Below are positions 23,008-33,736 of a stretch of DNA of 64,000 bases, in pieces. Positions within the stretch are counted from its first letter, which is position 1; each line of letters starts with the position of its first letter. A program made the translations under genes and the position numbers. The stretch spans positions 16,429,582-16,493,581 of the forward strand of contig NC_079974.1 of the NCBI RefSeq assembly GCF_029852145.1. Direction: 5' to 3'. The stretch comes from Microplitis mediator. Its lineage: Eukaryota; Arthropoda; Insecta; Hymenoptera; Braconidae. The notes beneath the pieces were generated by a model. That model searched no databases. It had not been told where the DNA came from and saw only the letters and a program-made list of their open reading frames with translations.

Positions 23008-24831
23008 TTATCAAATCACTAATTATTAATTGTCTTAGTACGTACAGCTATTGTTTGTTACGTAATATTGATATTAGAAATAAAAAATAATATATTCATC
23101 AAATAAACTTTATTTTTTTTTGCATTAAAACGAACTCATTCATCTTGCTTACGAAATAAAGTTAAATGGAATCCATAACATAAGATTCAGGATGATTTGA
23201 AAAAAGTGTTCAAATATAATCTTATCAATATTCTATTTGTAAAATTCGTTTTTATGTAGGGTAAATCTACAATTTGTGGCCAGTGCTCCATTTTTAGACG
23301 TTTAATACTTTATTTGAATCGACGGAAAAGTATAAAAAACTGACATTGTAATAGTGTGATAAAAGTATCTATGAACACATTTGAAAAATTAATTATGTCG
23401 TAGCGCACATTATTTTTTGACATGTCCAAAACTAGGCCAAAATCGGTATCTCTACAGCATATTTATTTCGAAAATATAACTATTGTAAAAGGTCTCATGT
23501 CGCAACTTTTATCAAATTTTTCCATGTGCTTTCTTTTGTCGCGTAATACCGAAAAATACCATTGGTTCAAAATATATATGCTAGTCACAAAAATTAAGGG
23601 ATATTAAAAAAATTGTAAATTTTTAAGTGATTTTCAACAGGCTGTAACTTGAAGAAAAATGGTCGTACAGAAAAAAAAAGCAAATTGTAGCTTCAAGTAT
23701 CTAGTTTTTATATCTGGTGTTAAAAATTTTATCATCCGCGGTTCCGGAGTAATCCTAAGAAAACCACCAAAAAAACAATCTTCAATTAATTTTTTTTAAT
23801 AATTTTATCATGATGCTCTTTTAAGTAATTCAATGCCCTTTAATTTGCCGTAATTAAATTTTGTACGATGATTTAGCGCGGAATTATCGCTGATTAAAAC
23901 AAAAAAATCATCGTCCGCGAAATAGAAGTGGGGTTTTGAAAAGTGGGAAACACTTTCTATAAGATAAAATTAGTGGCTTTTGATGTAAAAATTTTTTTCA
24001 ATACGACAAGTTGACTGAAAAAAAAGTAAAAATTCGCGTATTTAAGGATATTTGGATAACTTAGTATAACTTTGGATATAACGGATGAACTAAGAATATC
24101 CTCGGTAATTTTCAACACCAAAGTGTTCCGAAGGATCCTAGAAAATTTCGAAGCGAGGCGATCTTTTTTTCTTAGTGCCCTGAAGCTTTAAATTTATCAG
24201 TTTCGCCAAAAATTGCGTAATAAGCAATTCTTCAGTTTTAATTCATTTTTTCAATTTCAAAACGTGTTTATTCAGCGATAATCCTTATTTCCTCCAAGTT
24301 ACAGCCCGTTAAAAATCCTTGAGAATTTGGAATTTTGTAAATATCCTTTAATTTTTGTGACTAGTATATAATATATATTACACTGTCCGCCGAATGGAGC
24401 TGATTACGATTAGAAAAAGAATAAGGAAATATGAGCACCATCAAAATGTGGAACTTTAGGCCAAGCGACATTGGCTCATATGATGATGAGAGAAGAAGTT
24501 AAAAGCAAATAAATTTGTAACTTTCCAAGAAAAGTAGATGAAAATTCAAAACGGATTTAGGCTTAATTACCCAAAAATAAAACATGAAAAAATAATTGAA
24601 ACAAAAACAATATGAATTAAGATATAAGTAAATCGCAACTATCAATATAAGTGGGAATGTAATAAAATAAATTTATTATCATCATTATTATTATACACAC
24701 ATTTGTCTTTACAATAAGTTCTTATTTCTTGTTATACTTAAGATAGTGCAAGTGAAATAAAGTGTATAGACAGCAATGTATCCAACTCAGCCTTAGTTTA
24801 TAATTACCAATAATTCGATTTTTATGGGTAA
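23008..24831. other. Intergenic spacer OBP3-OBP4 with repeats
   Basis: It holds a degenerate GGGTAGAAGTACC MITE (about 23257-23456: 'agggtaaatctacaatttgtggcc' to 'ggccaaaatcggtatctctac'). Next to it is a block around 23470-23590 that is inverted relative to 17040-17170. About 0.8 kb (23590-24360) of repeat-like sequence follows, with 'tttgtgactag' near both 23585 and 24355. The 24380-24700 stretch ends in ATC/ATT trinucleotides. No gene was found. Confidence 0.4.
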
Positions 24832-26197
24832 AAGTAACTCTGTAATCCATAAATTAATTAGTAGCTATTTATTAATCAATGTAACTCAAAATAAGAAAAT
24901 AATATTATACCTTTCCATCCGTTTCATAATAACATTTCCCAAATTGATAAGCCTTTTCACAAGGATCATCACTTGTGGCTATTAAAAGAATTAAATTTAA
25001 TAATTGTTATTAATATTATTAAAAAATTTTAAAAACAATCGAATTTAACAGAAAAAAATTTCAAATTCACCTTTAGGATAACAAGTTGTATAGGCATTTA
25101 ATGAATCTTCTAATAACTCTTCTGGCAATACTAATTTTGATTGTTTGAATGTACCTTCTAAATTGAAATTATTATTTTTGTCGAACTGGAAAAATAAATT
25201 ACGCGAAAATTGATCTACTTTTTTTTAACTCAACTAGAAATGATTTTAACAAAGCATATAAATAATTAATAATAAATTAAATTGTTAAATACATACAACT
25301 TTTGTCATTTTTGCCATACAATGCATATAACACATGAAAGTTCTATCCTCTGGAAATTCTCTATTTCTATGTCGCTCCTGTAACTCTGAAAAGTAATTAC
25401 ATTATTAATTAAATACATATCGTAATAATCGAGTCAAAAAATATTATAAAAAAGTGTACCTGGACTGAGCCCTACTTTTGATACACACGTTTTACCCAGT
25501 GGTTTCATCATATTATTGATTTGGTCGACAGTCATAGTCTATCAATGGAAAATTTTTTTTAAATACATTTTTTTTTTCACAAAACTTAAATAAACACACT
25601 GTAAAAAATTAGCTGAGTGGACAAGGAATAAATCCGGAGTGAATGCGGAGCGGATGACTGTTTATTTATTCAATCCCCTCGGAGTGAAATTTACTCTGGA
25701 GGGAAATTTAATTTAAATTGAAAGTCCAGTTCGGAATAAAATTCACTCCTAAAAGGAGTATATTTTAATATTAAAACTCTGAATCGAAGTGAATGCAAAT
25801 TTGAATAAAATCCAGATCACTCCGAAATCACTCCGCTGAAAAAACAAACTCCCTATTTACTCCGCATATGCAGAGTGATTTTTTAAAACTTCAAAATTCT
25901 GAGTGACGGAGTGAATTCGGATTTAAATAAAATCCGTAATTACTCCGAATTCACTCCCAATTTTTCACAGTGCACACTGATTTTTAGCAGCTTCCAACGA
26001 TCAGAACTTTAAGTAAAAAAGCAATCGACCAAAATTAGATCTAATGACTGGATTTTAAAGTTCTCATCGTTGGTTGGTTTACTCTTTTGTTGTAAAATCA
26101 TAATAGTAACACTTACAGCTTCAGTATTCAAAAAATTTAATGAGATACAACAAAAAGCGACAATTGCTATTGAAGGGATACTATTTATGCCTTTCAT
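24832..26197 (-). CDS. Obp: Odorant-binding protein OBP4 (class II, six exons)
   Basis: Exons 26197-26117, 25538-25460, 25385-25297, 25185-25071, 24978-24911, 24849-24832 (450 nt, 149 residues). The signal peptide MKGINSIPSIAIV...NTEA fills exon 1 (27 codons). The mature protein starts near TMTVDQINNM and has six cysteines: GKTCVSK, MCYMHC (C2-X3-C3), TTCYPK, DPCEKA (C4-X9-C5) and GKCYYE (C5-X8-C6). The terminal 18-nt exon encodes SYFYP plus stop. Internal exon lengths 79/89/115/68/18 are identical to OBP3. It is more diverged in the middle: the exon equivalent to D-K-(T/S)-G reads DKNNN, and the following helix lacks the usual acidic residue. Intron 1 carries a CACTG-family MITE. Confidence 0.92.
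25595..25974. mobile_element. CACTG...CAGTG MITE, copy 2 (OBP4 intron 1)
   Basis: Element 25597-25972 with ends CACTGTAAAAAATT and CACAGTG. It is in the opposite orientation to the copy in OBP3. The flanks here are CA-rich, so the TA target site is not obvious. Confidence 0.75.
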
Positions 26198-26340
26198 TTT
26201 TACAATTACTAATCTATTTATATATATATATATATATATATTTATTTTTTGTACTTTTAATGAAACGCGGATGCAACTACTCGATTTGCATTATAGTATT
26301 CGGTATGATGAATTAAGGGAAACAACATTTGTCCATCAGC

Positions 26341-26454
26341 TTATATACAATGATTATTCGAAGTTTTAATACTATCTCATTCTGTATAATCAATATCTGA
26401 ATGAATTTTATCCTATTTTTCTAATAATTGTCAATTCATCGACAATTTTACGTA
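26341..26454 (-). promoter_or_regulatory. OBP4 promoter: TATA, TATTGATTATA and TTACGTAA boxes
   Basis: On the minus strand: TGTATATAA at about 26349-26341, TATTGATTATA at 26395-26385 and ATTACGTAA near 26457-26449. The order matches OBP2 and OBP6. Confidence 0.5.
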
Positions 26455-27420
26455 ATATTAAAACATAGAGTTCAAGCAATGTGTCAACAGGTAACTATCG
26501 TCTGTTATACAATACAGGTGCAGGAAATGTCAATAGATGTAATAAAAAAATCAAGAAAATTATTTATTATTAAAAGCGATTTATTGTTTCATTTGATAAA
26601 TAGATATACGATCCATAGACTGCTAGAATGTCGTGCCTTTTAAATCTCCAAAAACATCTTAAAATTTTTATCGAAATTTCAGACTATTAAAATTCAAACC
26701 CTAATCGTTACCAGTTTTTCAAGTTTCACGATATGATTTTGAAATCGCGTTCGAACTTCGAAAATCGATCGCGAAATCGGAAACGCACGATACCGACATG
26801 GTCTGGGTTCGAATCCCAATTTGGGCTATCTATATTTTTCTCAATTTATCTATAAATTGTCTTATTGAGAAGGTTAATTGTAAGTTTAGGTTTCGCTATA
26901 TTTAAAAATTAGTTTGCGTTCGAAAAAGAAAAAAAATATATATCAATTTAAAGGGAATTCTATGTAGAATCGGTTAAACAGACGGACCCCGTCAAGTTCA
27001 ACCCAAGCTCTTAAAGACCGATACTTTGACGGTGCATAAAGTAGCCGACCTTATGACCCTACTTTATGACTTAGATGACCCTAAGCAACCACCACCGTCC
27101 ATCTTACGGCACCAATTAAATATATCAATTTAAAGGGAATTTTATGTAGAATTGGTTAAACAGACGGACCTCGCCGCGTAACAAGTTCAAAAAAAATTTT
27201 CATTGAGTTGTTGGTGGGGGAAGCTTTCTGAGCGAGTTTTGAAGGGAAAAGTCTTTTAACGGGGTCTGACTGTATTTAACTTAATCGTTCAAACAATAAA
27301 CATAATATAACATACAATATACTTGTAAAAACATTAAATTCCAGAACTAATTAAATAAGTTTGTTTAAATGTTAATTTTATTTAATTTCTCTTTTTGTAA
27401 TCAGAACAAAAAAAAAGATA
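26455..27420. other. Intergenic: tRNA-like B box and a direct repeat
   Basis: A B-box-like GGTTCGAATCCC inside a 4-bp stem lies at about 26805-26825 without a tRNA body. A block of about 53 bp ('atatcaatttaaagggaatt' ... 'ggttaaacagacggacc') occurs at 26937-26989 and again at 27119-27171 in the same orientation. No protein-coding gene was seen. Confidence 0.45.
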
Positions 27421-27885
27421 TAGGGTAAGAGCACAGCACCCAGCCCCTAACCAGTATCCAGCCGGTTATATATTTTAACATTGGCTCAAAATATATATAG
27501 ATATAATTTAACATTAGAAGTGGCTGGCTACTGCCCGGGTCATAATATCTAGCCTCAATTTAGCCTCATCGAACCCAAGTAAGCTTCAATCCAGCCTCAC
27601 TGAGTAAAAAAAGCATTTTGAGCCTCAAATAATGCTCACAGAGCCTTAAATGATGCTCAAAGATCCTCAATAAGCCTCGATGAACCTCAAATGAACCTAG
27701 TCTCGACAATGTAATTTAAATTCGATTAGTATTATTTGAGGCTCTTTGATCACCATTTGAGGCTCATTGAGGCTCTGTGAGCATTATTTGAGGCTCAAAA
27801 TGCTTTTCTCACTCAGTGAGGCTGGATTGAGGCTTGATATTGTGACCCGGGTGGTTTGGGACTGAGTATTGGTGCTCTTACCCTA
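27421..27885. mobile_element. 461-bp TA-flanked element, TIR GGGTAAGAGCAC
   Basis: Element 27423-27883. GGGTAAGAGCACAGCACCCA at the left pairs with TGGTGCTCTTACCC at the right, and TA borders each end. The interior is a second, larger palindrome of GAGGCTC-type repeats ('cctcaatttagcctcat' ... 'attgaggctctgtgag'). No coding sequence. Confidence 0.8.
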
Positions 27886-30477
27886 ATTTTATTTTAAATT
27901 ATAAATGCATTTTCAATAGTTAAAAATTATATTTTTAACAAAAAAATTTTCTATAAACGCAATTCAAAATTCCCGCCGAAAGTTTGAAATTTTTTCCACA
28001 AGCTGGCGTTTAATATGGCGGCATGCAGTAGACCCCGCGCCGCTGGTTTCGCGTGTACCTCCACGCGCATTCCATTTCATTTGATATCTCCACTAGTATA
28101 TTGTGTCTTGTGTATATTGACTCGTGTTGTCTTTGTCAATCTCACAAACGAGAGAAAGGGGCAACAGGTGATGTGCTTCTGTGTGTCTCTCTACATTAAC
28201 TTTTTTAAATTCTCTTTCACGTTTTACCTTATTTTCTTTATGTGATAAAGAACAACTACTACTACTACTAAGTGTGCAGTGTAGTCTTTTGTTGGTTCTC
28301 TTTATTTTTGTTTTTCGAGCCGGAAATTTAAACTTCCTGTCGATTGTAACGGACTAAAACCGTGACGAATTTTTGTTTTACTTATAATTTTCATACTATA
28401 AATATATTTAATCATAATCTTTACGTATGTCAATAAAGTGCCTTTATTTGTGTGTCTCAAGAAATGTGTGATAACAAACAAAGAGCGAATCAAAATTACA
28501 ATATTGGACTTTTATAAAAACAAAAAACTCAAAGGTAAATTTTATTTTATTACAATCTATTTTTAAAAAATTTAATTTCATTGTCACTACAGGTATGATT
28601 GAACAAATATAAGTGATTTAAATATAAGGATAAATATCTATATATCTATATATTTGTATGTAAGTATTAATAGTTTTAAAGATCATGAAGCTGTTGATTC
28701 ACGCGTTGCTTAAAAAAAAAATTCTCAGTAACCATGTGTGCATCTTGTCAGATAATATATTCTCTGAGTCACGATCTCATGTCATGTATTCCTACATATA
28801 TGTAGTACATACATATGAATACACATCTCCAGCATAAATTCTTTATGCAATTGCGACAATTCTTTTTCATTAGCTCCATTAACCCCAAGATCTTTCATTA
28901 ATTTAAAAAAAAAAAAAATATGTCGTTATTTACGAAACATCGTTATGAGTGTGAATGTATCAGACATCAGACAAATTTAAAATTATACATGAATAGAGTA
29001 AATAATTCAAAAAATGCACTTATTAATTTTTAAATTTTTTAAATGCGCAATTTCTTAAAATTTCATTTTATCAATTATTTATGAGTGTGAATGTAGCAGA
29101 TATAAGACAAATTTAAAATTATAAATAATTAATAAAATGAAATGTTAAAAAATTGTGTATTTAAAAAATTTAAAAATTAATAAGTGCATTTTTTATAAAT
29201 ATTATTTTTTTAATTATTTATAATTTTAAATGTGTCTCATGTTTGCTACATTCACACTCATAACATCGTTAGATCTAAATAATCTCCATTATATTTATTG
29301 GATTGTAAATAAATAAATAGATAATATATTATTTTTTACGTCTATATAAATTCTATAAATATAATTAAGATACTATAAATATACAGAAGATACTTTTGTA
29401 TCTTGGATTAAAATACGCCATATTGAGTAAATATGCTCACGCATTTAAAATTATTAAAAGTAATAATAATAAAAAGTAATATATATAATAATAAAGATCA
29501 TTGAAGTAAAGAATAAGAGTACAGCCGAGGGAATAATAACAATGAAAGTTATACAGAATGAAAAGACGAAGGATAAGAATAATAAAAAATATAAAAATAT
29601 CCGGCATAAAGTTTACCCAAGAGAAATTAAATAAATTAGAATGACAAAAAAAAGATTATACGGGACTTGAATCAAAATACAAATGATATTTATCAAATAT
29701 ATATGAATGATATCAATGATACGATTTATGTTAATTTATACGACAATTTTAAACGAAAAAAAAAGTTTTATTGTGGGCTAATGAATCATGATTGATTGAA
29801 GTATAATACAATAACAATATAAATTTTAAAAAATAAGTCCTTGAGATGAATGCGCCAATTAATTTAATTATTCAGCGAAAGTGAACGGTTGTGTGTTATA
29901 TTTAACATACAATTTGCTGTTTCTATACTGGACCAATGTACGATACTCATTCGGTTCATCAAGTGGGATCGGCTTTATATATATTCTTAAAACCCGTTTG
30001 GTTTCGTTTTAAACTCGTGTAGGTGCAGTGAACAAAATTTTTTAAAATAAAAGTATTAACAAACCCACGCACTTTACGTATTTGGTCGGCATCTCGATTG
30101 ACCATGGATTTCCCTTACTCTTTTCCTTCAATATTTTTACTACATACGTGTATTCATAAATATATACATATACATTAAAGAGTACACGTAGTGAAACAGT
30201 GTGTACATATTTTATGTACTTGTATCTGTATACACAACAATGAGAAAAAAAAAAAAACGTATATTTATAGTGGATAATATATTGAAACAATGGTTTGTTA
30301 GTTTACATGAGTTGGTTGTTTAAATTACTAACAAGTCAACTAATGTATAAAGTGTGAAGAGTAAACTCATTGTTAGGATCACAAGTATCGTCTATTGTGT
30401 TGTACGATGAATAAATTGGAATAAATTAACCAAGAGGTTTTGATACGGGCGTAAATTTATACACATATATATAAACT
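27886..30477. other. Intergenic, possible distal promoter near 28015-28330
   Basis: Around 28015-28110 base composition rises sharply in C+G, with several CG dinucleotides, in otherwise AT-rich DNA. Short frames there show no recognisable domain. A hairpin MITE (28943-29264) follows, then about 1.2 kb of featureless AT-rich DNA. It could hold the promoter or 5' UTR of the distal sprint exon proposed at 30504. Confidence 0.35.
28943..29264. mobile_element. Hairpin MITE, GAGTGTGAATGTA family, nested double copy
   Basis: TATGAGTGTGAATGTATCAG at the left and the inverse CTACATTCACACTCATA at the right bound the element. A second internal left end (ATGAGTGTGAATGTAGCAGA) at about 29080 shows one copy partly inside another or a duplicated left half. 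TA-flanked. Confidence 0.75.
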
Positions 30478-30503
30478 ATGAAGCTTTGCGGCAGCAAGAT
30501 CCG

Positions 30504-30562
30504 ATGGTCCATGCTCCCATGCTTAAAATCGATTCGACGGCTGCTGAGACACAGACGCGAGG
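30504..30562 (+). CDS. spri: Candidate distal alternative first exon of sprint
   Basis: A short stretch with coding character ends in a good donor (CGAGG|GTAAAT). Read from ATG 30504 it encodes MVHAPMLKIDSTAAETQTR and leaves two bases (GG). That phase joins in frame to an acceptor at 40367 (CTCAG|TGGGGAC) or to the exon at 44638. Read from ATG 30478 it would encode MKLCGSKIRWSM... and leave one base, which fits the phase of the exons at 49366 or 53876 instead. I cannot decide between the frames, and it might belong to another gene. It lies 10 kb upstream of the next sprint exon, on the far side of OBP5 and OBP6. Confidence 0.35.
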
Positions 30563-31233
30563 GTAAATGCCCTATATATATATTGTCATTGCTCTAAAGG
30601 AGTACATTGCTCTTATATATATATACCTATATATCAATAATAGCTCTTATCGATAAAATATATAAATATACTTAATACGGTTATTTTTATAAAGTCAATA
30701 ACTGATAAATTAAAAGTTTTAATCGTGCTCTAATACCACATTATTCATTCACGTTTTTATAAAAAATATGCCGGGAATTTTTGAATGGTATTTTATTATT
30801 TTAAATGTAATAACAATTCAAATATATATTTTTTTTACGGAGATATGATGCTATGAAAGGAATGAAGAAATAAAAATATTTGGTATTAGAGATATATATT
30901 CTATCATATTATATATTTATATAAATATATCATATGATAGGGTATAAAGATATTTCTGTAATGGAGATAAATCTGAAGTCGGAATTTTTATGATTGAAAT
31001 CTATTATTTAGGTATAGAAAAATTTTAAATAGAGATACGATTGTTTGTCAACTTGAAGCTTCAAGATAAATGACATGATATTTCAAAAAAAAAATAAAAT
31101 AAATAAAATATTTATTAAATATTGTTGACATGGCAATAAAAATAATATTTAATTAAAATATTTAATAAAATACATGTCCGTTAAACTCAGTAGTCGTCAA
31201 AATGATATTTTATCTATTTGTTTCACAAAATTA
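30563..31233. other. AT-rich spacer
   Basis: Low-complexity AT-rich sequence, including palindromic TATATATTCTATCATATTAT near 30890-30940. No gene was seen. Confidence 0.5.
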
Positions 31234-33274
31234 TTATTTATTATACTTTTTCTTCTCTTCATCTGCATGTTCCTTAAGACATGTAATAAAACGGTGTGCT
31301 ACTTCACATTCATTTTCACCTTCTTCAGCTTTATTTGAAATAGAAAAAAGAACAATAAGTACAATTCAACTTATTTTATTGTTGAAAAGCTTTTAATTAA
31401 AAAATTATATTTACCTGGTCCAGCGCAATTTTTAGCACCGTTAATCATAGATTCTGCAATTTCTTTAGCTTTATCTTCGTCTTCTTTTACATTTTCAATA
31501 GCAGCATTGATTGCTTCTTCAATTTTATTAATCTGTATTTTACCATTACTCATCTATACCAGCATAAAAATAAAAAAAAATATAATAAAATCATATTAAA
31601 TATCCACTGAAAAAAAATAATACGTTTACTAAGAAATATTTATCAATTGAAGCAATTAATTTCTTGACAACTTTATTACAATATATATTTTAGTCTCAAG
31701 AATTCATTGACACGGGCCAAAATTATTTATTTATTTCGAGTTTAGTCTGAACGTACACAGAAAAAAATAATTTCTTGGCGCAAAAAATTTTTAATTGCTT
31801 CAAGAAAACTTTTGCACTATAAATTGAAAACATAAATTTTTTGGGGCAAGAAAAAAATTATTGAGCTAAGAAATTTTCTTTAGTCTTACACTGTAAAAAA
31901 TTTGCTGAGTGAACGCGGATTAAATCCGGAGTGAATTCGGAGCGAATGACTGTTTATTTATTTAATTCCCTCGGAGTGAAATTTACTTCGAAGAGAAGTT
32001 TATTTTAATATTAAAACTCCGAATCGGAGTGAATGCGGATTTAAATAAAATCCAGACCACTCTGAAATCACTCCGCTGAAAAGATAAACTCCCTCTTTAC
32101 TCCGTATGCCGAGTGATTTTTTTCAAAAACTCCAAGTGACAAAGTGAATTCAGATTTGAAAAAAATCCGTAATCACTCCGAATTCACTCCCAATTTTTTA
32201 CAGTGTACGAAAATTTTTGTATTCAATTAATGATGCGAAATATTTCCTGTACCAAGAAATACTTTTTTTCTATGTATGTACGCTGTAAAAAGTCGGGAGT
32301 AAATTCGGAGTGATTACGGATTTTATTTAAATCTGAATTTACTCCGTCACTCGGAGTTTGAAAAAAAATTACTCGGCATATGGAGTAGATAGGGAGTTTA
32401 TCTTTTCAGCGCAGTGATTTCAGAGTGGTCTGGATTTTATTTAAATCCACATTCACTCCGATTCGGAGTTTTAGTATTAAAATAAACTACCTTTAGAAGA
32501 TAATTTGATTTCAAACCAGAGTTTCAAAATTATAATAAACTCCCCTTCGGGGTAAAATTTACTCCAAGGGCATTAAATAAATAAACAGTCATCCGTTTCC
32601 AATTCACTCCGGATTTAATCCGCGTTCACTCCGAAAATTTATTACAGTGTAAACAGTAAATTATAATTGATTATCGAGCCAAGAACATATTTTCAAAGCA
32701 ATAACATTTATTTCTATCAGAGTTAAATTAAAATTCAAAATAATAAAATATGGGAAAAAAAATAAATTTAAATATTAAAATTTATGGATTGTTTACATAC
32801 CACACCACCGTCGTTCAAAATGCATGCCTTGAAACATCGGATATCCTCATTGTCAGCGTTCTCATCTTTCTCCAGAAGAGCCAGGTTTTCTGAATGAGTA
32901 AGCAAACGATAAAAGTTTCAAAGAATCCAATCGTTATACAAAAATGTATGATGAGTAACAAGATCACAAAGTACTTTCAACATTTTTATATTAATAACAG
33001 TAATTTATTACTATTGATTATAATTTATCATTTCATTTTATTAATACGTACTAACCTTCTGATAATTTATCCTTGCACGCGTCGATACTTTCTTGAAAAG
33101 CTTTTTTTAGTGGACATTCTTTTTCTGCACTTGATTCAGCATCAGACTAAATAATTATTTATTTAATCAATTAATTAATTACAATAATTTAAATAAAATA
33201 TTATTATTTTAATAACTTACAGTGATGACAAATGTAAAAAGTATTCCTACGAAAACGAATACTAAGTACCTCAT
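31234..33274 (-). CDS. Obp: Odorant-binding protein OBP5 (class I, five exons, extra cysteine)
   Basis: Exons 33274-33221, 33146-33056, 32889-32801, 31553-31415, 31328-31234 (468 nt, 155 residues). The signal peptide MRYLVFVFVGILF... is followed by a Ser/Glu-rich start with an additional cysteine (KECPLKK). The six OBP cysteines then follow: IDACKDKL (C1), IRCFKACIL (C2-X3-C3), KNCAGP (C4), ECEVAHRFITC (C5-X8-C6). Exon 4 (139 nt against 121 in OBP1) adds six residues to the helix before C4 (ENVKEDEDKAKE). The C-terminus is a Lys/Glu tail ending KKKYNK. It shares with OBP1 the E-N-(F/L)-A-L-L block, the KCFKAC-type block and the promoter palindrome, so the two are sister genes although three class II genes separate them. 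Intron 3 holds two CACTG elements in inverted orientation. Confidence 0.92.
31887..32207. mobile_element. CACTG...CAGTG MITE, copy 3 (OBP5 intron 3)
   Basis: Element 31889-32205, ends CACTGTAAAAAATT and AATTTTTTACAGTG, TA on both sides. It lies 75 bp from copy 4, which is in the opposite orientation. Confidence 0.85.
32279..32651. mobile_element. CACTG...CAGTG MITE, copy 4, inverted to copy 3
   Basis: Element 32281-32649. The left end is mutated (CGCTGTAAAAAGT) and the right end is TTATTACAGTG, with TA outside. The side of the element that is left in copy 3 is right here, so the two form a large inverted pair within one OBP5 intron. Confidence 0.85.
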
Positions 33275-33373
33275 TTTTATTTTATAATTATAAAAATTAT
33301 AACACTGTTCTAACGCGAGTATAGCAATGATGAATTTTGCTCATGGAATTAAATAAAATGGAATTACGCCTTA

Positions 33374-33466
33374 TATTTATATAGATTTATGCACTTGCAG
33401 ATGTTAATTACTTGATGTCTTTTAGATGATTTTATACATGACAGGATGTGTTTCCTTGATAATTAC
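33374..33466 (-). promoter_or_regulatory. OBP5 promoter: TATA box plus GGATGTGTTTCC box
   Basis: On the minus strand TATAAATA lies at 33381-33374, about 100 bp before the start codon. The GGATGTGTTTCCTTGATAAT box (33444-33463) is 62 bp further upstream. The arrangement matches OBP1 (60 bp). Confidence 0.55.
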
Positions 33467-33736
33467 ATTTGATATAAATGTTACGTTACTATTTTATTAT
33501 CATTACAATTATTATTTTGTTTATGTATACATATACATATATTTTTAATACAATTTAATGTCGTTAGATTTTTTTATTATTATTACGTAATCGCAATAAC
33601 AAACGTTATCAGTAACAATAATCTATTATTCTAAAAAATCTTATCAGTTTCCCTCAAAATTAATTAATACAATATAATTATATGTTATTTGTTATAATAA
33701 TTTTTATATTTATTTAATAATATTAATTTTGTCTTC

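Noticed and set aside
26798..26830. Possible tRNA gene (GGTTCGAATCCC with a short stem)
   Set aside because: Only the T-arm/B box is present. No acceptor stem, D-arm or A box could be placed at the right distance, so it is at most a tRNA- or SINE-derived fragment.
28015..28245. Open frame beginning MAACSRPRAAG
   Set aside because: It lies in a CG-rich spot, has no recognisable domain, and runs into low-complexity hydrophobic sequence. A promoter or 5' UTR explains the composition better.
30478..30562. Reading frame MKLCGSKIRWSM... as the definite distal first exon
   Set aside because: Its one-base remainder does not fit the nearest sprint acceptors (40367, 40543, 44638). It is kept only as the alternative reading in the 30504-30562 entry.
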